DNA from: JACCZX01 sp963729165
GTDB lineage: Bacteria; Pseudomonadota; Gammaproteobacteria; Burkholderiales; Burkholderiaceae_F
Assembly: GCA_963729165.1 (NCBI GenBank)
Contig: CAVSMM010000014.1
Coordinates: forward strand, 78,372 to 142,371
DNA length: 64,000 bases
Direction of reading: 5' to 3'
The notes under the pieces are model-generated. The model saw only the letters and a program-made list of their open reading frames with translations, had not been told where the DNA came from and made no database searches. Shown piece after piece: positions 45,720 through 54,925 of the stretch; within the stretch, counting starts at the first letter, position 1; the number at the start of each line of letters is the position of its first letter. The position numbers were made by a program, and so were the translations under genes.

Positions 45720-47340
45720 ATGCTGCCGCCTGCTAAAACCGAAGTAGCTTCGCCGGAAGTCATCGAGTCGCCGTGGGCGCCGCTGCGCCGGCCAGTGTTT
45801 CGCCTGCTGTGGGGCACGTGGCTGACCGCGAACATCTGCATGTGGATGAACGAGGTCGCCGCGGCGTGGCTGATGACGACATTGACGACGTCGCCGGTGA
45901 TGGTTGCGCTGGTGCAATCGGCGTCGGTGTTGCCGGTCGTGCTGTTCGGGTTGCCGAGCGGTGCACTGGCCGACATCTTGAATCGCCGGCGCTGGTTCAT
46001 GTTCACGCAATTCTGGGTTGCAGCCAATGCATTGATTCTGTGCGCGGTGATTGCCGCCGATGCGATGACCGCGCCGCTGTTGCTTGCGTTGACATTCGGC
46101 AACGGCATCGGACTTGCGATGCGCTGGCCGGTTTACGCCGCGATCGTGCCGGAGCTCGTGCCGCGTGCGGAGCTATCGACCGCGATCGCGCTGAACGGCA
46201 TTGCCATGAACGTGTCGCGCATCATCGGACCGGTGGCCGCCGGTGCGTTGATCGCCAGTCTCGGCACCGGCTATGTGTTCCTGTTGAACGCTGTGCTTTC
46301 GCTGGCGGCTGGCTTCGTCATCATGCGCTGGCGCTTGGAGCCGAAGGCGAGCGTGCTGCCCGGCGAGCGCTTTTTTGGCGCGATGCGCGTCGGATTTCAG
46401 TATGTCGCACAGTCGCGGCAGATGCGTGCAGTGCTGTTGCGCATCGCAATCTTTTTCCTGCAGTCGACCGCGCTGCTGGCTTTGTTGCCACTGGTCGCGA
46501 AGCGCATGCACGACGGCGGTGCTTGGATCTACACACTGTTGCTGGCGTCGCTGGGTTTTGGAGCCATCACTACCGCATTTCTGCTGCCACGCTTGCGTGT
46601 GTTGATCACGCGCGATCGGCTGCTGCGCGACGGCACGCTGCTGCAGGCGGTCAGCGATGGTGGCGGCAGGCTTCGCGCCCAACGTGTGGGTTGCGACGCC
46701 GGCGATGATGGTCGCCGGCGCCACCTGGCTGGCGGTCGTCAATACGTTAACGGTGGCATCGCAGCTTTCGTTACCCGATTGGGTGCGCGCGCGCGGAATG
46801 TCGCTTTACATGATGACGATGATGGCGGCCACGTCTGCCAGTGCCGCCGTGTGGGGGCAGGTCGCCAGCATCATCGATGTGCCGTGGACATTTGTTGCTG
46901 CAGCGGCCACCGGAATTTCGCTATGGCTGCTGATTGGCCGCTTGCACGCGGTAACGGCGGAGCCGCTGGATCTGACGCCGGCACGAATTCTGAAGGAGCC
47001 GGTGCCTGCGTTTCCCGTCGAGCATCAAATGGGCCCCGTCATGGTGACGGTGGACTATCAGATCGATCCGTCGCGAGCGCCAGAGTTCACTACGGTGATG
47101 CGTGAAAGCCGTGCCAACCGGCTTCAGATGGGTGCGCTGTCGTGGGGACTCTTTCACGACACCAGCGAGCCCGGCCACTACATCGAGTATTTCCTTGACG
47201 AATCGTGGGCCGATCACCTGCGCCGCTTCGATCGTTTCACCGCCGCTGACGCCGATCTGCGCGAGAGGCGCTACGCGTTTCACATCGGTGCAGAGCCGCC
47301 GAAGGTGACACGGTATATCGCCGAGTCACTGCAGGAATAG
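45720..47340 (+). CDS. MFS_3 family exporter with C-terminal extension, one frameshift
   Basis: Major facilitator of the transmembrane secretion effector (MFS_3) type: about 400 residues of membrane helices beginning WAPLRRPVFRLLWGTWLTANI, motif A-like GLPSGALADILNRRR. The frame changes near 46655. The second frame continues FAPNVWVATPAMMVAG and then a soluble tail of about 100 residues, from MVTVDYQIDPSRAPEFTTVMRES, which resembles the antibiotic-biosynthesis-monooxygenase-like ferredoxin fold often found at the end of MFS_3 proteins. Substrate unknown. Confidence 0.83.
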
Positions 47341-47359
47341 AAACTCAGGAGGCAACACC

Positions 47360-47890
47360 ATGCGGATTCAACCTTGGACCACCGACCTCGCGCCGCGCGA
47401 CACTGCACTTGTGGCAGCGATCGAGGCGCGGCGCGGCGGCACGCTGTTCAACCTTGACCGCATGTTGCTGTGGTCCGAGCCGCTTGCGCGCGGTTGGAAC
47501 GTGTATCTGCGCGCGCTGCGGCAGGAGGTTTCGCTGCCGCCCTTTCAGCGCGAACTTGCCATCTGCGTGGTTGCACGACTGACCGGCGCCGACTACGAGT
47601 TTCATCATCACGCGCCCGAGTTGAAGAAGGCGGGTGCAACGGATGCGCAACTGCAAGCGCTCGACGACCCCGACGCCGCAGCGACGAGCAGTCAGTTCGA
47701 CGAGCTGCAGCGCGCCGTGATCCGGTTTGCGATTGCCAGCACACGCGATGTGAAGATTCCGGACTCGACGTTCGACGCGCTGAAGCAGCGCCTGACACCG
47801 ACGGAAGTCGTCGAGCTCGTGGCGGTCACGGCCGCCTACAACATGGTCGCGCGCTTCCTCGTCGCTCTGCAGGTAACTCCGGAAACTTAG
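47360..47890 (+). CDS. Carboxymuconolactone decarboxylase (CMD/AhpD-like) family protein
   Basis: 176 residues, all-helical CMD fold: FQRELAICVVARLTGADYEFHHHAPELKKAG and LTPTEVVELVAVTAAYNMVARFLVALQV. The AhpD CxxC pair is replaced (VVARLTGADYE), so a peroxidase role is unlikely; relatives act as decarboxylases or have no known role. An AGGAGG site precedes the ATG. Follows the MFS_3 gene by 19 nt. Confidence 0.85.
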   Translation: MRIQPWTTDLAPRDTALVAAIEARRGGTLFNLDRMLLWSEPLARGWNVYLRALRQEVSLPPFQRELAICVVARLTGADYEFHHHAPELKKAGATDAQLQALDDPDAAATSSQFDELQRAVIRFAIASTRDVKIPDSTFDALKQRLTPTEVVELVAVTAAYNMVARFLVALQVTPET

Positions 47891-47905
47891 AAGTTCAAGC
47901 GTCGG

Positions 47906-48874
47906 TCAGGTGCCTGCGCTGATCCGGTGCTGCTTGACGAGCTTTGACCAGCGATCGAGCTCTTTCTGCATAAAGGACTTGAACTCTGCGGGGCCCTGAC
48001 CGGTCACCGTCATTCCCTGCGCCGCCAATCGCTCGGCGACTGCGGGATCCTTCAGCGCTTTCTGTACTTCGGCATTCATCCGGTTCACAAGCTCGGGCGG
48101 TGTCTTCGCAGGAGCAATGACACCCCAATACGCGAGCGCCTCGAAGTTCTTAACGCCAGCTTCGGCGAGCGTAGGCGTATCAGGCAAACTCGAGTGGCGC
48201 GTTGCGCCGGTGACTGCCATCGGTTTGACCGTGCCGGCCTTCACATGCGGCAACACGAGGAATACGGTGCCAATGCCGAGAGGAACGTGGCCCGCTACCG
48301 TGTCGTTCATCAATGGCCCGCCGCCGCGGAAAGGCACGTGCGTCCACGCCCAGCCCGCCTGCTGACCCGCCTGGATCATCGCCAGATGACCGAGACTGCC
48401 GGTGCCGATCGAGCCGATCGTAATTCCCTTGATCGTGCGCGCATCGGCCGTCACATCGGCCATCTTCGAGTACGGCGACTTGGCTGACGCCACCAGCGCC
48501 ATCGGCGAGGTACCGATCAGCGTTACGTGCTCGAGATCCTTCAGCGTGTCGTAGGCAATGTTCGGAATCAGGCTTGCGTTGGTTCCGTGCGTATCAAAGA
48601 CGACGCCGAACGTGTACCCGTCCGGTGCGGCCTTGGCGACCGCGTTCGTGCCGATCGACCCTGATGCGCCGCCGACGTTCTCGACGACGACGCTTTGTCC
48701 GAGCTGCTTCGACAAAGGCTGCGCGAGAATGCGCGCCACCTGATCGACCGAACCTCCAGGAGGAAAAACGGCGATCAGGCGGATCGGTTTGTTCGGCCAG
48801 GCCTGCGCAAAACATGGATTGGCGGCGACCACCGCCACTGCAAGCGCGAACGCAATTGAACGAGCAAATGGCAT
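47906..48874 (-). CDS. Bug-family tripartite tricarboxylate transporter substrate-binding protein
   Basis: 322 residues. Signal peptide MPFARSIAFALAVAVVAANPCFA, then the Bug signature AWPNKPIRLIAVFPPGGSVDQVARILAQPL and the VVENVGGASGSIGTNAVAKAAPDGYTF segment. Captures small carboxylates in the periplasm for TctAB-type permeases. No TctA or TctB gene is nearby, as is usual for the many orphan Bug receptors in Burkholderiales. It may serve the PLP-enzyme gene just upstream, though this is only positional. Confidence 0.93.
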   Translation of the reverse strand: MPFARSIAFALAVAVVAANPCFAQAWPNKPIRLIAVFPPGGSVDQVARILAQPLSKQLGQSVVVENVGGASGSIGTNAVAKAAPDGYTFGVVFDTHGTNASLIPNIAYDTLKDLEHVTLIGTSPMALVASAKSPYSKMADVTADARTIKGITIGSIGTGSLGHLAMIQAGQQAGWAWTHVPFRGGGPLMNDTVAGHVPLGIGTVFLVLPHVKAGTVKPMAVTGATRHSSLPDTPTLAEAGVKNFEALAYWGVIAPAKTPPELVNRMNAEVQKALKDPAVAERLAAQGMTVTGQGPAEFKSFMQKELDRWSKLVKQHRISAGT

Positions 48875-48908
48875 GACGTCTCCTTGTCGAATGTTTTAAA
48901 AGCGATGC

Positions 48909-50045
48909 CTAAAAAATAGCCCCGCGCGCGCCGATGGGCCACACGGCTTCAACACGGCCGCCGCGTACCGCGACGATCCAATCATGCAGATTAACGGTCG
49001 GGTCGATGTGTCCGGGTATCAACAGTGGTTTGTCTCCGAGCGAAAGGTCGGGCCCAGCGCCGTGCCGTTCGAGCACGGTGTGTTCGTCCGAGACGCCCCG
49101 CACCTGCCATCCTGCGAATGCAGGCAGCGCGGGCCCCGAGTCAGTCGAGAAACTCTTCAGGCCGGCATCCAGAGTCGCGCGATCTGAATGAGCGTCATTC
49201 CGTCGGCTCATGACCGTGGTCAGGATCATCAACGACTGCTCAAACGTTGGCCATGAGAGCTCCTGCTCGTTCTTCGCATAGTCGATGTCCATCAGTGCGT
49301 ACGAGCCGGGCTGAATTTCGGTATACACCCCGCCGCCGGCTTCGAACATGAAGGTGCCGGTGCCGCCGCCGGTGACGACGTCGCATGGCAAGCCGGCCGC
49401 GATGAGCGCGCGTTGCGCCAGCTGAGCTGAAGCTGCCGCCTCGGCGATCGCCTGGCGACGCTCGGCAATGCTGCGCCTATGTTGCGCGCTGCCGAAATAC
49501 GCATGCAAACCGCGCAGTGACAGGTTTGAATGCGAAGCGATTGCCCGCCCGAGCGCAACGACGTCGCTGACGTCAGTCACGCCGGCGCGGTTGTGGCCGA
49601 CATCGAGCTCGATATAAACATCGAGCTTTGCGCGCGCTGTGTCGCAAGCGCGTGCCAGTTGATCGACAGCGCGCACATTGTCGACGCACACACCGATCCT
49701 GGCGCCCGCATGGCGCGCCGCCAGCTGCGCGAGCTGCAAGGTTTTCCTGTCGCCCACCACTTCATTGGTGATCAATACGTCGACAATGCCGCCTGCCAAA
49801 AACGGCTCGGCTTCCGATGTTTTCTGACAGCAGATGCCGATCGCGCCTGCCGCGATCTGACGGCGCGCGATCTCAACGCATTTATGGCTTTTGGAATGCG
49901 GACGCACCGCCACCCCATGTCCCTTGACCGCGCTCATCAGCCGCAACAGATTCGCTTCGAACCGGTCGAGGTCGAGAATCAGCGCCGGTGTGTCGACATC
50001 CATCAGTGCGTCGCCGGCGCGGGCGGGAATCCAGCTGGAATTCAT
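48909..50045 (-). CDS. D-threonine aldolase/D-serine dehydratase-like PLP enzyme (DSD1 family)
   Basis: 378 residues from ATG 50045 (an in-frame GTG is six codons upstream). Fold type III PLP barrel: VDTPALILDLDRFEANL, then the PLP lysine in VRPHSKSHKC, HGRVDV-like DVYIELDVGHNRAGV, and C-terminal domain with the metal ligands in GVSDEHTVLERHG and LIPGHIDPTVN. The His and the second conserved His/Cys position after it bind the divalent metal in this family. Substrate: a D-hydroxy amino acid. Confidence 0.88.
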   Translation of the reverse strand: MNSSWIPARAGDALMDVDTPALILDLDRFEANLLRLMSAVKGHGVAVRPHSKSHKCVEIARRQIAAGAIGICCQKTSEAEPFLAGGIVDVLITNEVVGDRKTLQLAQLAARHAGARIGVCVDNVRAVDQLARACDTARAKLDVYIELDVGHNRAGVTDVSDVVALGRAIASHSNLSLRGLHAYFGSAQHRRSIAERRQAIAEAAASAQLAQRALIAAGLPCDVVTGGGTGTFMFEAGGGVYTEIQPGSYALMDIDYAKNEQELSWPTFEQSLMILTTVMSRRNDAHSDRATLDAGLKSFSTDSGPALPAFAGWQVRGVSDEHTVLERHGAGPDLSLGDKPLLIPGHIDPTVNLHDWIVAVRGGRVEAVWPIGARGAIF

Positions 50046-50108
50046 TCGCGCAAGTGTATCCACGAGGGACCGTAGAATCGCGCGTTCATTTCAGCACCCG
50101 ATCAATCG

Positions 50109-50672
50109 ATGAGCATCAAGAGCGACAAGTGGATTCGCCGCATGGCCGGGCAAGGCATGATCGAGCCATTCGAGCCAGGCCAGGTTCGCCACGTAAACGG
50201 CGAGCGCATCGTCAGCTACGGCACCTCGAGCTACGGCTACGATATTCGATGCGCCGACGAATTCAAGATCTTCACCAATATCAACAGCACGATCGTCGAT
50301 CCGAAAGCGTTCGATCCCAATTCGTTCGTCGACTTGAAAAGCGACGTATGCATCATCCCGCCCAACTCGTTCGCTCTCGCGCGTACCGTCGAATACTTCC
50401 GCATTCCGCGCAACGTGCTGACGATCTGCCTTGGAAAGTCGACGTACGCGCGCTGCGGAATCATCGTCAACGTAACGCCACTCGAGCCCGAATGGGAAGG
50501 CCATGTGACGCTTGAGTTTTCAAACACGACGACACTGCCGGCAAAGATCTATGCGCACGAGGGATGCGCACAGGTGATCTTCATCGAGTCCGACGAAGTC
50601 TGTGAGACGTCGTACAAGGATCGTGGCGGAAAGTATCAGGGGCAGCGCGGGGTGACGCTGCCCAAGACTTGA
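50109..50672 (+). CDS. dcd: dCTP deaminase
   Basis: Converts dCTP to dUTP, source of thymidylate. 187 residues, complete. IRRMAGQGMIEPF at the N-terminus, GKSTYARCGIIVNVTPLEPEWEGHVTLEFSNTT with the catalytic Glu in PLEPEWEG, and a conserved C-terminal GKYQGQRGVTLPKT. The ATG is 63 nt from the divergent PLP-enzyme gene. Confidence 0.96.
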   Translation: MSIKSDKWIRRMAGQGMIEPFEPGQVRHVNGERIVSYGTSSYGYDIRCADEFKIFTNINSTIVDPKAFDPNSFVDLKSDVCIIPPNSFALARTVEYFRIPRNVLTICLGKSTYARCGIIVNVTPLEPEWEGHVTLEFSNTTTLPAKIYAHEGCAQVIFIESDEVCETSYKDRGGKYQGQRGVTLPKT

Positions 50673-50682
50673 CGCGGCAAGA

Positions 50683-50937
50683 TCAGTACGACGTTGTCAA
50701 AGGCTCTACCGGCGCCGCGTTCGTTTGCTGCACATCGATACCCTGGTCGACGAGCGGCTTGCCGCCATCGTCCATTCCCTCCGCAAGCTCTGCCGCGGTT
50801 AGGTTCAGCGTTGCAATCGAGTCTGCGACGGGCGGCGCAAGCACGATGGCGACAATGACGATCAGTCCGGCCGCGACGCGCGCAAGCACCAGACGCAACA
50901 ACGCCGCTTCTGACGGCAAGATTTCAAGTGATTTCAT
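50683..50937 (-). CDS. Small putative membrane protein
   Basis: 84 residues: MKSLEILPSEAALLRLVLARVAAGLIVIVAIVLAPPVADS, one membrane segment (about 20-38), then a polar tail. No family recognised. It lies convergent with dcd, 10 nt from its stop, and the upstream region on this strand overlaps the next gene's leader. Coding support is only the open frame and composition. Confidence 0.45.
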   Translation of the reverse strand: MKSLEILPSEAALLRLVLARVAAGLIVIVAIVLAPPVADSIATLNLTAAELAEGMDDGGKPLVDQGIDVQQTNAAPVEPLTTSY

Positions 50938-51095
50938 CGCTGCTCTCCAGGTTGCCCGCGGCACCGCGCCGCGGATGGAAAGAAGCTTCGGATGACGTAC
51001 CCCACGGATGCCCCACAAATTCAGGAAAAGTTCTCTTGCAGCAGGGTGTGCAGTCGGCTGTGGATCTGCCGTGTCGCCGCCGCACAGAGGCGCGC

Positions 51096-52246
51096 GTGGC
51101 GCTAGGCGTCCGCGCAGATTCGCTGTCCGATCTTCTGGTCGTGGGTGCCAGCTTCGCCGGCGTCGCGTGCGCGATCGAAGCCGCGCGAGCCGGGCTGGGC
51201 GTGACGCTGATCGAGCGCAAGACGGACGCCGGTGAGAAAGCTGCACACGACTGGCATCGTCGTCAAGGAAGCGGCCGACGAGCTCGAGCGGCTCGGGCAT
51301 CTGCCACCCGATCTGATCCGGCCGATACGCGGCGTGCGGTTGTATGGCTCGCGGCGGGCTAGTGTGGCGCTCGATTCACCCGGCTACTTCTTCCTGGCGA
51401 CCGACACACCGAATCTGATGCGCTGGTTGATCCAACAGGCAACCGACGCAGGAGTCGATGTGCGTCTCGGCACACTGTTCACCGGCGCGCGAAGAGAAGG
51501 CGGCGGGTTTGAAGTCGACGACATCGGTCGCGTGCGTTTCATCGTCGGCGCGGATGGACCGACTTCCAAAGTCGCGCGCACGTTCGAGCTCGGGTTGAAT
51601 CGAGAGTTCCTGTTTGGTGTCGAAGCGGAATTGACGCACGTTTCACTGCCCGAGCCGGAACGGTTGCACTGTTTTCTCGACCGCCGTCTCGCGCGTGGCT
51701 ATATCGGATGGGCGTTCGACGGGGTTGGCATCACGCAGATCGGGTTGGCCGCGAGACAACGCCGCGCCGGCGAGACCGCTGATCTCGAGGCGTTTTTGGC
51801 CAGGCTGGCGCACGTTTTCGATCTCGGATCGATGAATGTCGTTGCACGACGCGCCGGGCTGATCCCCATCGGTGGGCCGGTGAAACCGATCGCCGGCGAT
51901 CGTGTGCTGCTGATCGGCGATGCCGCAGGGTTGGTATCGCCACTCACGGCAGGTGGTATTCACACCGCCCTCGAATCGGGCCGAGCGGCAGCGCTCGCGA
52001 TCGCTGCTGCGCTTGGGCGCGACCGCGGCACGGCACTCAGTGCGACGATCGACGTGCCGCAGTTTCGAACCAAGCGCCTGCTGCGCAAAGCGTTCGATGT
52101 ATTTCAAAGCGACTTGCTGTTCGACGGTCTGCTCGCAACCGGCGCGCTCTCGGCCGCCGCGCGCATCATTTATTTCCATCGGCGCGGATTGTTGTCGCCA
52201 TCGGCATGGAAGGATTTGCTGCGGCCGATAGAAACGATGCTATTGA
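51096..52246 (+). CDS. FAD-dependent oxidoreductase, geranylgeranyl reductase-like, frameshifted
   Basis: Flavoprotein of the geranylgeranyl reductase/monooxygenase group. The FAD motif LLVVGASFAGVACAIEAARAG lies right after the GTG at 51096. The second frame begins near 51240: ELERLGHLPPDLIRPIRGVRLYG, GADGPTSKVART, and GDRVLLIGDAAGLVSPLTAGGIHTALESGRAAA. The open frame runs on to 52515, but its last 270 nt lie opposite a real secreted-protein gene and are not family-like. A one-base shift near 52235 would give a TGA at 52244-52246, about 382 residues. Substrate unknown. Confidence 0.78.
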
Positions 52247-52725
52247 CTCGCAGCGTCCGCGGCTCCGCATTCCTTCGGCCAGGGCCTTGTGGAAACCGAA
52301 TTGCGCTTGGTCAACGTCACGTATTTCTCCCACTTGCGGGTGGGTTCGTTATAGCGATACCAGGTGACCGTTTTTCTGGACAGATCGAAGCGATCGATGG
52401 ACGGTGCGTACGTGGGGCAGACCGCCGCACGTTCGCTTCCGAAGCTGCCTTCTTCGAGGCACATCTGCACTTGCACGGAGCGACCCTTTGCGATGCCCTT
52501 TACACAACCGTGTGATGCGCGATGTCCGTTTTCGCTCCAAGTGCCGTAAACACGGTCGCCTCGCTGCCAGAAAATGAAATCGGCTGAGTGATCGTAGGTT
52601 CGTGGCGTTATTTCGATCGCGTCGCGCTCGAAGTATCTCCAGTGGCCCGAGAAGTCGGCGGCGAGCGATTGTGCTGGCAACGTGAAAGCCGCTACGGTCA
52701 GAAGCGTCAGGGCCAGGTGGCGCAT
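52240..52725 (-). CDS. Exported protein of unknown function
   Basis: 161 residues. Signal peptide MRHLALTLLTVAAFTLPAQSLA, then a small mainly polar domain with FSGHWRYFERDAIEI and three Cys after the leader (HGCVKG, QMCLEE, AVCPTY). A late ECGA adds a fourth Cys, so two disulfides are possible in the periplasm. No family recognised. Follows miaA by 33 nt on the same strand and is convergent with the flavoprotein gene. Confidence 0.7.
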   Translation of the reverse strand: MRHLALTLLTVAAFTLPAQSLAADFSGHWRYFERDAIEITPRTYDHSADFIFWQRGDRVYGTWSENGHRASHGCVKGIAKGRSVQVQMCLEEGSFGSERAAVCPTYAPSIDRFDLSRKTVTWYRYNEPTRKWEKYVTLTKRNSVSTRPWPKECGAADAASQ

Positions 52726-52758
52726 GGCTGAAGCGAAAAAATGGCGAAAGCCGAAACG

Positions 52759-53674
52759 CTACAACAGTTTCAGGCTCGATAGTGCAGCCGTCACTGTCGG
52801 CTCGATGACTGTGACATTCGGCATCGAGCGCAACCAGGTCATCTGCCTCTTGGCCAACTGCCGCGTAGCGGCGATGCCTTCCTGTCGAAACTCGTCGAAG
52901 GTAAGCGCCCGTCAAGGAAGCGCCACGCCTGTCGGTAGCCGACGCTGCGCATTGAAGGCAGATTCGGATGAAGGTCGCCGCGCGCGTGCAGGACGCGAAC
53001 TTCATCGAGCAGCCCGGCGTCCAGCATCGCATCGAAGCGCGTCACGATGCGCGCGTGCAGTAACGCCCGGTCAGTCGGCAGCAGCGCTATCGTCGGCAAG
53101 CTTCAGTCGAGGTGCCGTATCGGCGCTGATCAGTTCCGACATCGGCAAGCCGGCAGTTTCATAGACCTCGAGCGCACGTTGTATGCGCTGGCTATCGTTT
53201 GGCTTCAGCCGTGCAGCGGTCTGGCGGGTCGATTTGAGCGAGCCGAGCGTGCAGCTCCGGCCAGCCGAGCTCGCTGTGCTTCGGCTTCGATACGCGCGCG
53301 CACTTCGGGATCCGCCGACGGCAGGTCGGCCAGGCCGTCGCGCAGCGCCTTGGCGTACAGCATAGTTCCGCCGACCAGCAACGGTAGCTTGCCGCGGACT
53401 CCTCACTTCGCGAATCGCGACGGTTGCATCGCGCACGAAGTCAGCGGCGGAATACGGGTCGGCCGGATCGCGAATATCGATTAGATGATGCGGCACCGCT
53501 GCGCGGTCGGTTGCACTGGGTTTCGCGGTGCCGATGTCCATGCCCCGATAGACCTGCGCCGAGTCGACCGATACGATCTCTAGCGGCATTCTATTCGGCA
53601 AGCTGCATTGCGAGGACGCTCTTGCCGCTGGCTGTGGGACCGAGCAGCAGCACTGCATCGACCGCGTCAGCCAT
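52759..53674 (-). CDS. miaA: tRNA dimethylallyltransferase, several frameshifts
   Basis: Adds the isopentenyl group to A37 of tRNAs reading UNN codons. After ATG 53674: DAVLLLGPTASGKSVLAMQLAE with the P-loop, then EIVSVDSAQVYRGMDIGTAKPS (second frame), SQRIQRALEVYETAGLPMSELI, and MRSVGYRQAWRFLDG. The C-terminus EGIAATRQLAKRQMTWLRSMP is in a further frame, ending TAG at 52759. Shifts fall near 53590, 53400, 53260, 53095 and 52915. Corrected length about 305 residues. The start overlaps the end of the MFS gene by 8 nt. Confidence 0.85.
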
Positions 53675-54925
53675 GCGCGGTGATGTCTCCGTCCCTGCGT
53701 ACCAGCGTAAACGCGATCGAAGCCGACGCGAGCCCGCACGCGCATATCGTCAACGTCAGCGGATAAACGGTGCCGTTGTAACTGGCGCCGATCCAGAGTC
53801 CGACCCCGGCTGCAACCAGCATCATCGATGAAACCCAGCAGCGCAGCGGCTGCCCCGGCGGCATGCGGGAACGGCGCCACGGCGCCTGATTGCACCGGAG
53901 GCTGGATCAGCCCGTGTGAGATACCGAGGAAGAAAATCGGGCCAGCCCAGCGCAACCGGAATGTGAACGCCGCCCAATGCCAGCGCGGCCATGGTCAAAC
54001 CGGTGATTGCCTGCAACGTTGCCCCGATGTACACCGTGCGTTGAATGCCGTACTTTGCCAGCAGCGGGCGGCAGATCAGCGTGCCGATCAGGTATCCAAC
54101 TGACCATCAGTGCGAATGTAAGCGCGAACGCAGTCGGCGTCTGCCCGAGAACGTTCATCATGACGAACGAGGACCCTGAAAGAAAGGCGAACAGGCAGGC
54201 ATAGGTCGCCGCTGCCGACGAGCGTGTACGCACGAAACGCGGCAGAACGTCGCCGACGCTCGCGGTAAGTGCGCAACATCGGTGCCCAACTGAGCGCGTG
54301 CGGATTCAGACGAGTGTTCGTCTCCTTCAGCTTGAGCTGCTGCGGTGCACGCCAGCAGCAGTGAAAACGCGGACAAGCAATGCGAACGAAGATCGCCACC
54401 CGAACCGCACGTAAAGCGCGGCGCCGATCAACGGACCGATCAGCGGCGCCAGACTCATCAGCGTCGCCGCATTCGCCACCAGCCGCGCACCCTCAGTAGG
54501 CGAGTACAAGATCGCGCACGAATCCACGCGCACCGACCAGACAGGTGCAAGCGCCAACTGCCTGCATAACCCGGCAGACGATCAGAATGTCGAGCGATGG
54601 AGCAAACATCGCCAGCACGCTGGCCGCAAAATACGTGAACGCGCCTGCGACGACGATCGGATAGCGGCCGAAACGATCCGACAGCGGCCCCGCGATCAAC
54701 TGCCACAGGCCAAAGGCGGCAATGAAGAGCCATAACGTCGATTGCACTGAAGCGACGCTGGCGTTGAAGTAGGTCGCAATGCCGGGCAGCGTCGACAAAT
54801 ATAAATCGGTCGACAGCGGCTGCAGCATCGACAGGCCGGCGGTTAGCAGCAGAATTCGTGGGGGCTGTCAATCCGGCTGCCGCGAGTCGAGCGTTGCTCG
54901 ACCCGACGGACACGCTGCCGCTCAT
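53667..54925 (-). CDS. Bcr/CflA-type multidrug MFS transporter, several frameshifts
   Basis: About 415 residues after correction. LLLTAGLSMLQPLSTDLYLSTLPGIATYF then GPLSDRFGRYPIVVAGAFTY (MFS motif A), SLAPLIGPLIGAALYVRFGWRSSF (motif C region), and SFVMMNVLGQTPTAFALTFALM are read in shifting frames. Breaks lie near 54870, 54495, 54340, 54240, 54080, 53955 and 53870. It overlaps the mutL stop at one end (ATGA) and miaA at the other, so the three genes form a tight operon. Likely exports drugs or metabolites. Confidence 0.82.

Noticed and set aside
47906..50045. A dedicated Bug transporter/PLP-enzyme uptake and catabolism operon
   Set aside because: The two genes lie on one strand, but no TctA/TctB permease or regulator is adjacent, and orphan Bug receptors are common. 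Only adjacency supports the link.
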